Origin: Sphingomonas sp. UV9
GTDB taxonomy: Bacteria > Pseudomonadota > Alphaproteobacteria > Sphingomonadales > Sphingomonadaceae
NCBI RefSeq assembly: GCF_004101245.1
Contig: NZ_SCIN01000003.1
Coordinates: 496,001 to 560,000, forward strand
Length of the DNA stretch: 64,000 nucleotides
Direction of reading: 5' to 3'
Shown: piece by piece, positions 25,611 to 34,522 of the stretch
Layout of the letters: every line of letters begins with the position of its first letter
How positions within the stretch are numbered: position 1 is the first letter of the stretch
Notes under the pieces: generated by a model
What the model was told of the DNA's origin: nothing
Seen by the model: only the letters and a program-made list of their open reading frames with translations
Database searches by the model: none
Translations under genes and position numbers: made by a program

Positions 25611-28219
25611 TGCGTTGGACTGTACTTCTCCTGCTCGCGAGCGCCGCCACCCCCGCCTGGGCCGCACCGCGGACCAGCGTCGTGCTCGACAGCGGCTGGT
25701 CGATGCGGATCGATCCGGCCGACACGGCTGCGGCCAACGCGCATCCGAAGGCGGCACGCTGGTTACGCGCGACCGTGCCGGGCAGTGCGCAGACCGACCT
25801 GATGGCGGCGAAGATCGTGCCGGATCCGTACAAGGGCCTGAACGAGGCGAAGATCCAGTGGGTCGGGCTGACCGACTGGCAGTATCGCACGACCTTGCGC
25901 ATGACGCCCGAGCAGCTTGCGCGCGACCATATCGACCTGGTGTTCGACGGGCTGGATACGTTTGCCGAGGTGCGGTTGAACGGGACGAAGCTGCTCGCCG
26001 CGGACAATGCGCACCGCCGCTGGCGCGTGCCGGTCAAGGCGGTGCTGAAGCCCGGTGCGAACGCGCTGCTCGTGACCTTCCGTTCACCGATCCGGACGTT
26101 GCAGCCGATGGTGCTGAAGGCGAAGAACCCGCTGCCCGGCGAATATGATTCGGTGTTCGGCGACGAGCCGATGGGCAAGCAGACCTCGCCCTATATCCGC
26201 AAGCCGAAATATCATTATGGCTGGGACTGGGGCCCCCGGATCGTCGCGCAGGGGATCTGGCGGCCCGCGCGGATCGAGGCGTGGGACGACGCGCGGATCG
26301 AGGCGTTTCGCGTGACGCAGGAGGCGCTGACCAGGACCGAGGCGCGGCTGTCGGCCGAACTCGACGTGGTCGCGGGCGCGGAGCGTCCGGTCACGGTGCA
26401 GGTCGCGGTCACCGGGCCCGACGGTCAGGTGTCGCAGGCGGCGCGGACCGTCACCGTTGCGGCAGGCGCGAGCCATGTTGCGGTGCCCGTGAGCATCGCC
26501 AATCCGCAGCGCTGGTTCCCCGCGGGCTATGGTGCGCAGCCGCTTTACACGGTGAAGGCGACGCTGACCGACGGTAGCGCGACGATCGACACCGCACAGC
26601 GCCGCACCGGCCTGCGCACCGTCGAACTGCGCCGTGAGAAGGATGCGCAGGGGCGTGGGTTCGCGTTCGTCGTCAACGGTATTCCGGTGTTCGCCAAGGG
26701 GGCGAACCTGATCCCGTTCGACATGTTTCCGGCGCGCGTTCCCGAGAGCCAGATCCGCACGGTGATGGCCGGCGCGCGCGACGCGAACATGAACATGATC
26801 CGCGTGTGGGGTGGCGGCTATTATCTCGACGACGCGTTCTACGACATTGCCGACCAGATGGGGCTGATGGTGTGGCAGGACTTCATGTTCGGCGGCTCGG
26901 TCACGCCGCCCGACCGCGAGTTCCGCGAGACCGTCAGGATCGAGGCGGAGGAGCAGGTCGACCGGCTCCAGGCGCACCCCTCGATCGTGATGTGGGCGGG
27001 TAACAACGAAGTGCTCAGCGGCTGGGCGAACTGGTCGGACCGGATCGCGTACAAGAAGACGGTCGGGGCGGACGAGCAGGAGCGGATCGGCGTCGGCATG
27101 GCGGTGATCTTCGACCGCGTGCTGCGCGACGCCGCCGAGCGGCGCGATCCGGATGCGGTCTATTGGCCGGGCTCGCCGAGCAGCAATTACGAGGACAAGC
27201 CCGACATCGATGGCGATGGCGACCGGCATTACTGGGACGTGTGGGGCGGCAAGAAACCGGTCGAGGCGTATCTCGACAGCTGTCCGCGGTTCATGTCCGA
27301 ATACGGCCTGCAGTCGATGCCCGAGATGAAGACGATCCGGACGTTTGCGACCGATGCGGACTTCTCGCCCACCTCGCCGGTGATGAAGGCGCACCAGAAG
27401 TTCTTGAAGGGCGAAGGCAACGACCGGCTGCTGTTCTACATCCGCGAAAAATACCGCGAGCCGCGCGACTTCGCCGACTTCGTGTATCTGAGCCAGGTGA
27501 TGCAGGCCGAGGGGATCGAGATCGCCGCGCTGCATCACCGCGCGTGCCGGCCGGTGACGATGGGGTCGCTGTTCTGGCAGATCAATGACGTCTGGCCGGG
27601 CGCGTCGTGGTCGAGCATCGATTATTACGGCCGCTGGAAGGCGCTGCAATTCCGGGCGCGGCATTTCTACGCGCCGCTGGCGATCGCGGCGGAGCGCAAG
27701 GACGGATCGACGAAGGTCAGCCTGATCTCCGACGCGACGACGCCGACGCAGGCGGTATGGCGGGTGCGGACGCTCGACGTCGACGGGAAGGTGCTGGCGA
27801 AGACCGAGACGCCGGCGACGGTGGCGCCCTTGTCTTCGACCCCGGTCGCGACGCTGCCCGATGCGACGCTGTTCGCGGGCGGCGATCCGGCGCGGACGAT
27901 CGCAGTGGCCGAGTTGGTCGTGGATAATCGCGTCGTGTCGCGCACGCTCGTGTCGGCGGCGCCCAAGGCGATGACATTGCCCGATCCGGGGCTCACCGCG
28001 ACATGGGAGGGCAATCGCCTGACGCTGACCGCGAGCAAGCTGGCGCGCGCGGTGTGGCTCGACTTCGGCAAGGTCGAGGCGACGCCGTCGGACAACGCGT
28101 TCGATCTGCTGCCGGGGGAGAGTATCAGGGTGACGATTGCGTCGAAGGTGTCCGAGGCGGCGCTGCGGCGTGCGCTGACGGTCCGCACACTGGCGGGCGT
28201 TGCGGCGGTGAAGTCGTGA
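25610..28219 (+). CDS. GH2 beta-mannosidase
   Basis: 869 aa. Signal peptide MRWTVLLLLASAATPAWAA. The architecture is that of GH2 beta-mannosidases: LVFDGLDTFAEVRLNG in the sugar-binding domain, HYGWDWGPR before the central domain, and FDMFPARV with MIRVWGGGYY in the barrel. Acid/base E467 is in WAGNNEVLSGW and nucleophile E564 in MSEYGLQSMP. It would cleave the single Man-beta-1,4-GlcNAc bond of the N-glycan core. The ATG at 25610 shares a base with the GH20 stop. Confidence in mannosidase over galactosidase comes from the GWDWGPR and SEYGLQS segments. Confidence 0.92.
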   Translation: MRWTVLLLLASAATPAWAAPRTSVVLDSGWSMRIDPADTAAANAHPKAARWLRATVPGSAQTDLMAAKIVPDPYKGLNEAKIQWVGLTDWQYRTTLRMTPEQLARDHIDLVFDGLDTFAEVRLNGTKLLAADNAHRRWRVPVKAVLKPGANALLVTFRSPIRTLQPMVLKAKNPLPGEYDSVFGDEPMGKQTSPYIRKPKYHYGWDWGPRIVAQGIWRPARIEAWDDARIEAFRVTQEALTRTEARLSAELDVVAGAERPVTVQVAVTGPDGQVSQAARTVTVAAGASHVAVPVSIANPQRWFPAGYGAQPLYTVKATLTDGSATIDTAQRRTGLRTVELRREKDAQGRGFAFVVNGIPVFAKGANLIPFDMFPARVPESQIRTVMAGARDANMNMIRVWGGGYYLDDAFYDIADQMGLMVWQDFMFGGSVTPPDREFRETVRIEAEEQVDRLQAHPSIVMWAGNNEVLSGWANWSDRIAYKKTVGADEQERIGVGMAVIFDRVLRDAAERRDPDAVYWPGSPSSNYEDKPDIDGDGDRHYWDVWGGKKPVEAYLDSCPRFMSEYGLQSMPEMKTIRTFATDADFSPTSPVMKAHQKFLKGEGNDRLLFYIREKYREPRDFADFVYLSQVMQAEGIEIAALHHRACRPVTMGSLFWQINDVWPGASWSSIDYYGRWKALQFRARHFYAPLAIAAERKDGSTKVSLISDATTPTQAVWRVRTLDVDGKVLAKTETPATVAPLSSTPVATLPDATLFAGGDPARTIAVAELVVDNRVVSRTLVSAAPKAMTLPDPGLTATWEGNRLTLTASKLARAVWLDFGKVEATPSDNAFDLLPGESIRVTIASKVSEAALRRALTVRTLAGVAAVKS

Positions 28220-30768
28220 TGCGGTTCGCGCTTGCCCCGATCGGCCTGCTGCTCGCGTCGTCCGCGCTCGCGCAGACGGTCGATCCGGCGGTGCGCAGCA
28301 TGACGCTCGACGAGAAGGCGGCGCAGTTGCAGAGCGTCGCGCCGGCGATCCCGCGGTTGCAGTTGCCCGCCTATGATTACTGGAACGAGGGGCTGCACGG
28401 GCTCGCGCGCAACGGCGTGGCGACGGTGTTTCCGCAGGCGATCGGGCTGGCCGCGACGTGGGATGAGGCGCTGCTCCGGCGCGTCGGCGATGTCGTTTCG
28501 ACCGAGGCGCGGGCTAAGTCCAACGCGCTGCCGGTGGGGGATCGCGAACGCTATCAGGGGCTGACGATCTGGTCGCCCAACATCAACATCTTCCGCGATC
28601 CGCGCTGGGGGCGCGGGCAGGAGACCTATGGCGAAGACCCGTATCTGACGGGGCGATTGGGCATCGCGTTCATCGGCGGGTTGCAGGGGCCGGATCTGGC
28701 GCATCCCAAGGTCATTGCCACGCCGAAGCATCTGGCGGCGCATAGCGGGCCCGAGGCGGGACGGGACGGGTTCGATGTCGACATTTCGCCGCACGACCGG
28801 GAGGCGACGTACCTGCCGGCGTTCCGGATGGCGCTGACCGAGGGCAAAGCGCTGTCGACGATGTGCGCGTATAATGCGATCCACGGGGTTCCCGTGTGTG
28901 CTTCGGAGCCTTTGCTCAACCAGACGGTGCGCAAGGACTGGGGCTTCAAGGGGCTGATCGTGTCGGACTGCGACGCGGTCGGGAATATCTCCAACTATCA
29001 TTATTACCGGCCCGATGCGGCAAGCGGCTCCGCGGCGGCCATCTCGGCGGGGATGGATTTCAATTGTGGGCGGACCTACGCGGCGCTCGGCGATGCGGTG
29101 CGGCGGGGGCTGGTGCCCGAAGCGACGCTCGACACGAGTTTGACGCGGACGTTTGCGGTGCGGCGGATGCTGGGCGGCGCGTTCGGCGCGACGAGCCCGT
29201 GGGACAGGATCAAGCCGACCGAATTCGACACGCCCGCGCACCGCGCGCTGGCGCTGGAGGCGGCGCGCAAGGCGATGGTGCTGGTCCAGAACAACGGCGT
29301 GCTGCCGCTGAAACCGTCTGCCAGAATCGCGGTGATCGGGCCGAATGCGGACAGCATCGACGTGCTGGAGGCGAATTATCACGGCACCGCCGCCGCGCCG
29401 GTGACGCCGCTGGCCGCGCTGCGGACGGCGTTCGGCGGCGTGCGCTATGCCCAAGGGTCGAGCATCGCCGAGGGCGTGCCCGTGCCGGTGCCCGACACCG
29501 CGCTGTCGCTGCGGGCTGAATATTTCCGGGGGAGCGATTTCGCGGGGACGCCGGTCGTGCGCGCCGACCGGACGATCGATTTCGACTGGGATCGCACCGC
29601 GCCTGCGCCGGGCATCGATCCGACCGCATTCTCGGTGCGCTGGACCGGCACGGTCACCGCGCCGGCGTCGGGTGACTATGTGTTCCGGCTCGACGTGCCG
29701 CGCTGCTTCGACTGCAAGGGGCATGATCCCTCGCGGTTGTGGATCGATGGCAAGTTGGTCGCCGACGATGACGGCAGCGGGAAGAACGTCGAGGCACCGA
29801 TCACGCTGACCGCGGGACGTCATGCGATCCGCGTCGAGCTGGCGCATAGCGGCGAGGATCAGGGGCTGCGGCTGACCTGGACCGCGCCGGCCGACGCGCA
29901 GGTCGCCGAAGCGGTTGCGGCCGCCAAGGATGCCGATGCGATCGTCGCGTTCGTCGGGCTGTCGCCCGCGGTCGAGGGCGAGGCGTTGCAGATCGAGGTG
30001 GCCGGCTTCTCGGGTGGCGACCGGACCGATATCGGGTTGCCCGCCGCGCAGGTGAAACTGCTCGAGGCCGCCAAGGCGACCGGCAAGCCGCTGGTGGTCG
30101 TGCTGATGACCGGCAGCGCGGTCGCGATGACCTGGGCGAAGGCGCATGCCGACGCGATCCTGGTCGGCTGGTATCCGGGGCAGGCGGGCGGTCAGGCGAT
30201 CGCCGATACGCTGACGGGCACGAACAATCCCGGCGGGCGACTGCCGGTGACCTTCTACGCGAAGACGCGCGATCTGCCCGCGTTCATCGATTACAACATG
30301 CGCGAGCGGACCTATCGCTACTTCACGGGCACGCCGCTGTGGGGCTTCGGCCACGGGCTGAGCTATACGCAGTTCGCCTATGCTGCACCCAAATTGCTGC
30401 GCAGCACGATTGTCGCGGGCGAGAGCTTCACGGTCGAGGTGCCGGTGCAGAACACGGGCAAGGTCGGCGGCGACGAAGTGGTGCAGGCGTATCTCGTGCC
30501 GCCCGAACCGGCGGTGAAACCGCGCTTCAACGATCCCGTGCTGCAACGTCAGCTCGTCGGGTTCAGGCGCGAGACAGTGAAGCCCGGGCAGACGGCGCGC
30601 GTGAAGTTCACGATCGACCCGCGCGGGATGAGCAGCGTGGATGCGGCGGGCAATCGCCGCGTCGTGCCGGGAGAATACCGGCTGCATATCGGTGGCGGTC
30701 AGCCCGGCGACGGGCCGGGCGTCGATACCGTCTTTACCGTGACGGGCACGAAGGACCTGCCGAAATGA
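28219..30768 (+). CDS. GH3 glycoside hydrolase with PA14 domain (beta-xylosidase/glucosidase-like)
   Basis: 849 aa. Signal peptide MRFALAPIGLLLASSALAQ. The N-terminal barrel has YDYWNEGLHGLARNG and nucleophile D250 in LIVSDCDAVG. A PA14 carbohydrate-binding domain (about 428-562) starting RAEYFRGSDF is inserted in the second domain. A C-terminal fibronectin-III-like domain contains GFGHGLSYTQF. YWNEGLHG resembles beta-xylosidase/arabinofuranosidase-type GH3 enzymes. Beside mannosidases and a fucosidase, removal of the plant N-glycan beta-1,2-xylose is an attractive but inferred role. Overlaps both neighbours by TGATG and ATGA. Confidence 0.9.
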   Translation: MRFALAPIGLLLASSALAQTVDPAVRSMTLDEKAAQLQSVAPAIPRLQLPAYDYWNEGLHGLARNGVATVFPQAIGLAATWDEALLRRVGDVVSTEARAKSNALPVGDRERYQGLTIWSPNINIFRDPRWGRGQETYGEDPYLTGRLGIAFIGGLQGPDLAHPKVIATPKHLAAHSGPEAGRDGFDVDISPHDREATYLPAFRMALTEGKALSTMCAYNAIHGVPVCASEPLLNQTVRKDWGFKGLIVSDCDAVGNISNYHYYRPDAASGSAAAISAGMDFNCGRTYAALGDAVRRGLVPEATLDTSLTRTFAVRRMLGGAFGATSPWDRIKPTEFDTPAHRALALEAARKAMVLVQNNGVLPLKPSARIAVIGPNADSIDVLEANYHGTAAAPVTPLAALRTAFGGVRYAQGSSIAEGVPVPVPDTALSLRAEYFRGSDFAGTPVVRADRTIDFDWDRTAPAPGIDPTAFSVRWTGTVTAPASGDYVFRLDVPRCFDCKGHDPSRLWIDGKLVADDDGSGKNVEAPITLTAGRHAIRVELAHSGEDQGLRLTWTAPADAQVAEAVAAAKDADAIVAFVGLSPAVEGEALQIEVAGFSGGDRTDIGLPAAQVKLLEAAKATGKPLVVVLMTGSAVAMTWAKAHADAILVGWYPGQAGGQAIADTLTGTNNPGGRLPVTFYAKTRDLPAFIDYNMRERTYRYFTGTPLWGFGHGLSYTQFAYAAPKLLRSTIVAGESFTVEVPVQNTGKVGGDEVVQAYLVPPEPAVKPRFNDPVLQRQLVGFRRETVKPGQTARVKFTIDPRGMSSVDAAGNRRVVPGEYRLHIGGGQPGDGPGVDTVFTVTGTKDLPK

Positions 30769-32213
30769 TCGACTCCACCATGATCGACCGGCGCATGCTG
30801 ATCGCCGGCGCCGCGACGCTCGGTCTGGCCGGACCGCTGCGCGCTGCGGCGCCGTCGTTCGTCAGCAAGCGCCCGAAGCTCGCCGATCGCCGCTACACCA
30901 GCCGCGCGGTCGAGGCTGAGATCGCGCGCGTCACGGCGAAGATCGGCGATCCCGAACTCGCCTGGCTGTTCGGCAATTGCTATCCCAACACGCTCGACAC
31001 GACGGTGTTCATGGGGAGCGTCGACGGCAAGCCCGACGCGTTCGTCATCACCGGCGATATCGACTGCATGTGGCTGCGCGACAGCTCGGCGCAGGTCCAT
31101 CCCTATCTGCCGCTGGCGAAGCGCGATCCGGCGTTGCGCACGCTGTTCCGCGGGCTGATCGCGCGACAGGCGCGGTGCATCCTGATCGACCCCTATGCCA
31201 ACGCGTTCATGCACGACCCGTCGGCGAAGACCGATCTGAGCTGGTCGCTGCACGACGATACGGTGATGAAGCCGGGCGTCGGTGAGCGGAAATGGGAGAT
31301 CGATTCGCTCTGCTATCCGATGTGGATCGCGCATGCCTATTGGCAGGCGACGGGCGACGTCGCGCCGTTCGACGCGCTGTGGGCAGACGGCGCGCGCGCG
31401 TCGATCCGGACGTTCCGCGAACAGCAGCGCAAGGACGGCCCGGGGCCGTATCGCTTCCGCCGATCGTCGCCGATTCCGGGCGAGACGATGATGCTCGACG
31501 GCTATGGCCCACCGTCGCGGCCGGTCGGGCTGATCCATTGCGGATTCCGGCCGTCGGACGATGCGTGCACGCTGCCGTTCCTGATCCCGTCGAACATCTT
31601 CGCGGTGCGCGCGCTGCGCCAGCTGGCGGAACTCGCGACGCGCGTGCGGCGCGACACGGCGCTCGCGGCGGATGCGACGTCGCTCGCAGACGAGGTCGAG
31701 GCGGCGTTGCGGCAGCATGGCACGATGCGGGGGCCCGACGGCCAGCCGGTCTGGGCGTATGAGGTCGATGGCTATGGCAATGCGATCTTCATGGACGATG
31801 CCAACGTGCCGAGCCTGTCGGGGCTCGCCTATCTGGGCGCGGTGAAGCCCGACGATGCGCTGTGGCGGCGCACGGCGGCGCGGGCATGGAGCATGGACAA
31901 TCCGTATTTCTTCCGCGGCAAGGCGGCCGAAGGGATCGGCAGCCCGCATACGGGCCTGCGCGAAATCTGGCCGATGGCGATCGTGATGCACGGGCTGAAC
32001 GCGCTGGAGACGGGTGACGACGCGACCGTCGCGCGCAGCCTCGCCGCGCTGAAGACGACGCATGGCGGCACCGGGTTCATGCATGAATCGTTCAATCAGG
32101 ACGACGGCGCGAAATTCACGCGCGACTGGTTCGCCTGGGCCAACGGGCTGTTCGGCGAGCTGATCGTCGACACCGCCGCCAAAAACCCCGCGCTTCTGGG
32201 AGCCCGCGCATGA
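30765..32213 (+). CDS. GH125 exo-alpha-1,6-mannosidase
   Basis: 482 aa. The N-terminus DRRMLIAGAATLGLAG looks like a twin-arginine (Tat) signal. The body matches GH125: DAFVITGDIDCMWLRDSSAQ, WSLHDDTVMKPG, WEIDSLCYP, LIHCGFRPSDDA and GTGFMHESF-type C-terminal segments. The family cleaves non-reducing alpha-1,6-mannose, as in the N-glycan core. Start overlaps the GH3 stop (ATGA) and its own stop overlaps the GH92 start. Confidence 0.9.
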   Translation: MIDSTMIDRRMLIAGAATLGLAGPLRAAAPSFVSKRPKLADRRYTSRAVEAEIARVTAKIGDPELAWLFGNCYPNTLDTTVFMGSVDGKPDAFVITGDIDCMWLRDSSAQVHPYLPLAKRDPALRTLFRGLIARQARCILIDPYANAFMHDPSAKTDLSWSLHDDTVMKPGVGERKWEIDSLCYPMWIAHAYWQATGDVAPFDALWADGARASIRTFREQQRKDGPGPYRFRRSSPIPGETMMLDGYGPPSRPVGLIHCGFRPSDDACTLPFLIPSNIFAVRALRQLAELATRVRRDTALAADATSLADEVEAALRQHGTMRGPDGQPVWAYEVDGYGNAIFMDDANVPSLSGLAYLGAVKPDDALWRRTAARAWSMDNPYFFRGKAAEGIGSPHTGLREIWPMAIVMHGLNALETGDDATVARSLAALKTTHGGTGFMHESFNQDDGAKFTRDWFAWANGLFGELIVDTAAKNPALLGARA

Positions 32214-34522
32214 ACTTGACCCGCCGCACGTTGCTCGCCGGGACGGGCGCGCTCGCACTCACCGCGCGCGCATCGTTCGCTGCTTCGCCGCTCAAGACGA
32301 CGGCGCCCGACCTGTTCGTCGGTACCGGCGGGCACGGCCATACCTATCCCGGCGCGACGCTGCCGTTCGGGATGGTGCAGCTGAGCCCCGATACCGATGT
32401 CGAGCGCTGGGATGCGTGCTCGGGCTATCACCGCACCGACACGTCGATCATGGGGTTCAGCCACACGCATCTGTCGGGCACCGGGATCGGCGACATGCTC
32501 GACGTGCTGGTGGTGCCGACGCGGGGGCCGGTGCAGCTGATTCCGGGCACACTGGCTGAGCCTGATGCGGGGTATCGCCAGCGCTTCTCGGCCGAGCATG
32601 CCGAGCCGGGATATTACCGCGTGACGCTCGAATCGGGCGTGCGCGCGGAGCTGACCGCGACCGAGCGGACCGGGATCCAGCGCCACGTCTTCCCGGCGGG
32701 CGCGGGGCATATCCTCGTCAACCTGTCGCACCTTGTGCTCGACAAGACCGACAACGGCGTGCTGATCGACGATGCGTCGCTGAACGTCGATGCGGCGGGC
32801 ATGCTGACCGGCAGCCGGCGCGTGTTCCGCTGGGCGAAGGGGCGGCGGATCCACTTCGCGATGCAGCTGTCGCGCAAACCCGACCGGATCGTGTTCTACG
32901 GCGATGGCGACATAGCGCAGGCGGCGGGATCGAAGGGCGTTGCGGGCAAGCGCGTGAAGGCGGTGCTGCATTATGACGATGCGGGCGCCGCGCCGGTCGT
33001 GATCCGCACCGGCATCTCCGCGGTCGACGTCGCGGGGGCTCGCAAGAACCTGGCGGCCGAGGCGCGGCATTGGGATTTCGACCGCTATCGTGCCGATGCG
33101 GCCAAAAGCTGGGCGCCGGCGCTCGATGCCGTTCGCGTCGAGGGCGGCACGGCGGCGCAGCGCACGATCATGGCGAGCGCGCTGTATCATGCGCAACTGG
33201 CGCCGACGCTGTTTTCGGATGTCGACGGGCGTTATGTCGGGCTCGACCGCAAGGTGCATGACGGTGCCACGAAGGACCGCGCGTACAGCACCTATTCGAT
33301 GTGGGACACGTATCGCACGCTGCATCCGCTGCTGACGCTGATCGAGCCGGCGCGGACCGCCGAACTGGTCGGCGACCTGATCCGGCAGACGCAGCAGAGC
33401 GCGTACGGCCCGCCGGTCTGGCCGCTCCAGGGCGTCGAGACGGGGTGCATGATCGGCTGGCATTCGGTGTCGGTGATGGCCGAGGCGCGCGCCAAGGGCG
33501 TGCCCGCCAACTATGCCGCGGCGTGGCCGAACGTGCGGCGCCGGTCGTTCGATTTCGCGATGCCGACGATGGACAACAGCCTGGGGATCAAGCCGTACGA
33601 CACGCTCGGTTATGTGCCCGCGGACACGGTGTTCGAGTCGGTCTCGCGCACGCTCGAATATGCGTATGACGATTACGCCTCAGCGCATCTGGCGGACGCG
33701 GCGGGCGCGAGCGCGGATGCCGCACGGTTGCGCAAGCGCAGCGGTAACTGGCGCAACGTGTTCGATTCCAGCATCGGCTTCGCGCGGCCCAAGCTCGAGA
33801 ACGGGACGTGGACCACGCCCTATGATCCGATCGCGCTTGGCCATGCGTCGAAGTGGCGCGATTATACCGAGAGCAATGGCTGGCAGGCGACGTTTCTCAA
33901 CCAGCACGACGTGTACGGCCTGATCGCGGCGATGGGCGGCGATGCGCAGTTCGAGGCCAAGCTCGACGGGCTGTTCAACGCGCCGTCGATCCTTCCCAAG
34001 GACGCGCCGCCCGACATTTCCGGGCTGGTCGGGCAGTATGCGCATGGCAACGAGCCAAGCCACCACGTCGCCTATATGTACGCGTACTGCGGCGCGGCGT
34101 GGAAGACGCAAGCCATGGTCCGGCGGCTGCTGACCGAGATGTACAAGGACGATCCCGACGGCATCATCGGCAACGACGATTGCGGGCAGATGAGCGCGTG
34201 GTTCGTGCTGAGTGCGCTCGGGCTGTATCCGGTCGATCCGGTGAGCGCGAATTACGTGCTGGGCTCGCCGCTGTTCGACCGGGCCGAGATGCAGGTGGGC
34301 GCGGGGAAGACGTTGGTCGTCGAGGCGCGCGGTAATGCCGCCGATCGGCCCTATGTGCAGTCGGTGACGTGGAACGGCCGTCCCTGGACGAAAAGCTGGA
34401 TCGCGCATGCCGATATCGTGCGTGGCGGGCGGCTCGTGTTCGAAATGGGCGACACACCCAACCGTGATTTCGGTCGTGCGCCTGCCGACCGGCCCCCCGT
34501 TTCTCCCGGAGTTTCGCGATGA
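32210..34522 (+). CDS. GH92 exo-alpha-mannosidase
   Basis: 770 aa. The Tat-like signal is TRRTLLAGTGALALTARASF. GH92 landmarks: FVGTGGHGHTYPGATLPFGMVQLSPDT near the N-terminus in shorter parts (GHTYPGA, PFGMVQLSPD), FSHTHLSGTG, GNEPSHH with the general acid E615, and the calcium/catalytic segment N655-D656-D657 in GNDDCGQMSAW. GH92 enzymes are calcium-dependent alpha-1,2/1,3-mannosidases that trim high-mannose N-glycans. Coupled by ATGA on both sides. Confidence 0.93.
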   Translation: MNLTRRTLLAGTGALALTARASFAASPLKTTAPDLFVGTGGHGHTYPGATLPFGMVQLSPDTDVERWDACSGYHRTDTSIMGFSHTHLSGTGIGDMLDVLVVPTRGPVQLIPGTLAEPDAGYRQRFSAEHAEPGYYRVTLESGVRAELTATERTGIQRHVFPAGAGHILVNLSHLVLDKTDNGVLIDDASLNVDAAGMLTGSRRVFRWAKGRRIHFAMQLSRKPDRIVFYGDGDIAQAAGSKGVAGKRVKAVLHYDDAGAAPVVIRTGISAVDVAGARKNLAAEARHWDFDRYRADAAKSWAPALDAVRVEGGTAAQRTIMASALYHAQLAPTLFSDVDGRYVGLDRKVHDGATKDRAYSTYSMWDTYRTLHPLLTLIEPARTAELVGDLIRQTQQSAYGPPVWPLQGVETGCMIGWHSVSVMAEARAKGVPANYAAAWPNVRRRSFDFAMPTMDNSLGIKPYDTLGYVPADTVFESVSRTLEYAYDDYASAHLADAAGASADAARLRKRSGNWRNVFDSSIGFARPKLENGTWTTPYDPIALGHASKWRDYTESNGWQATFLNQHDVYGLIAAMGGDAQFEAKLDGLFNAPSILPKDAPPDISGLVGQYAHGNEPSHHVAYMYAYCGAAWKTQAMVRRLLTEMYKDDPDGIIGNDDCGQMSAWFVLSALGLYPVDPVSANYVLGSPLFDRAEMQVGAGKTLVVEARGNAADRPYVQSVTWNGRPWTKSWIAHADIVRGGRLVFEMGDTPNRDFGRAPADRPPVSPGVSR

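Noticed and set aside
27667..30687. A 1006-codon antisense frame across the GH2/GH3 genes
   Set aside because: It crosses a gene boundary, shows no recognisable motif and mirrors codon bias of two well-supported hydrolases.
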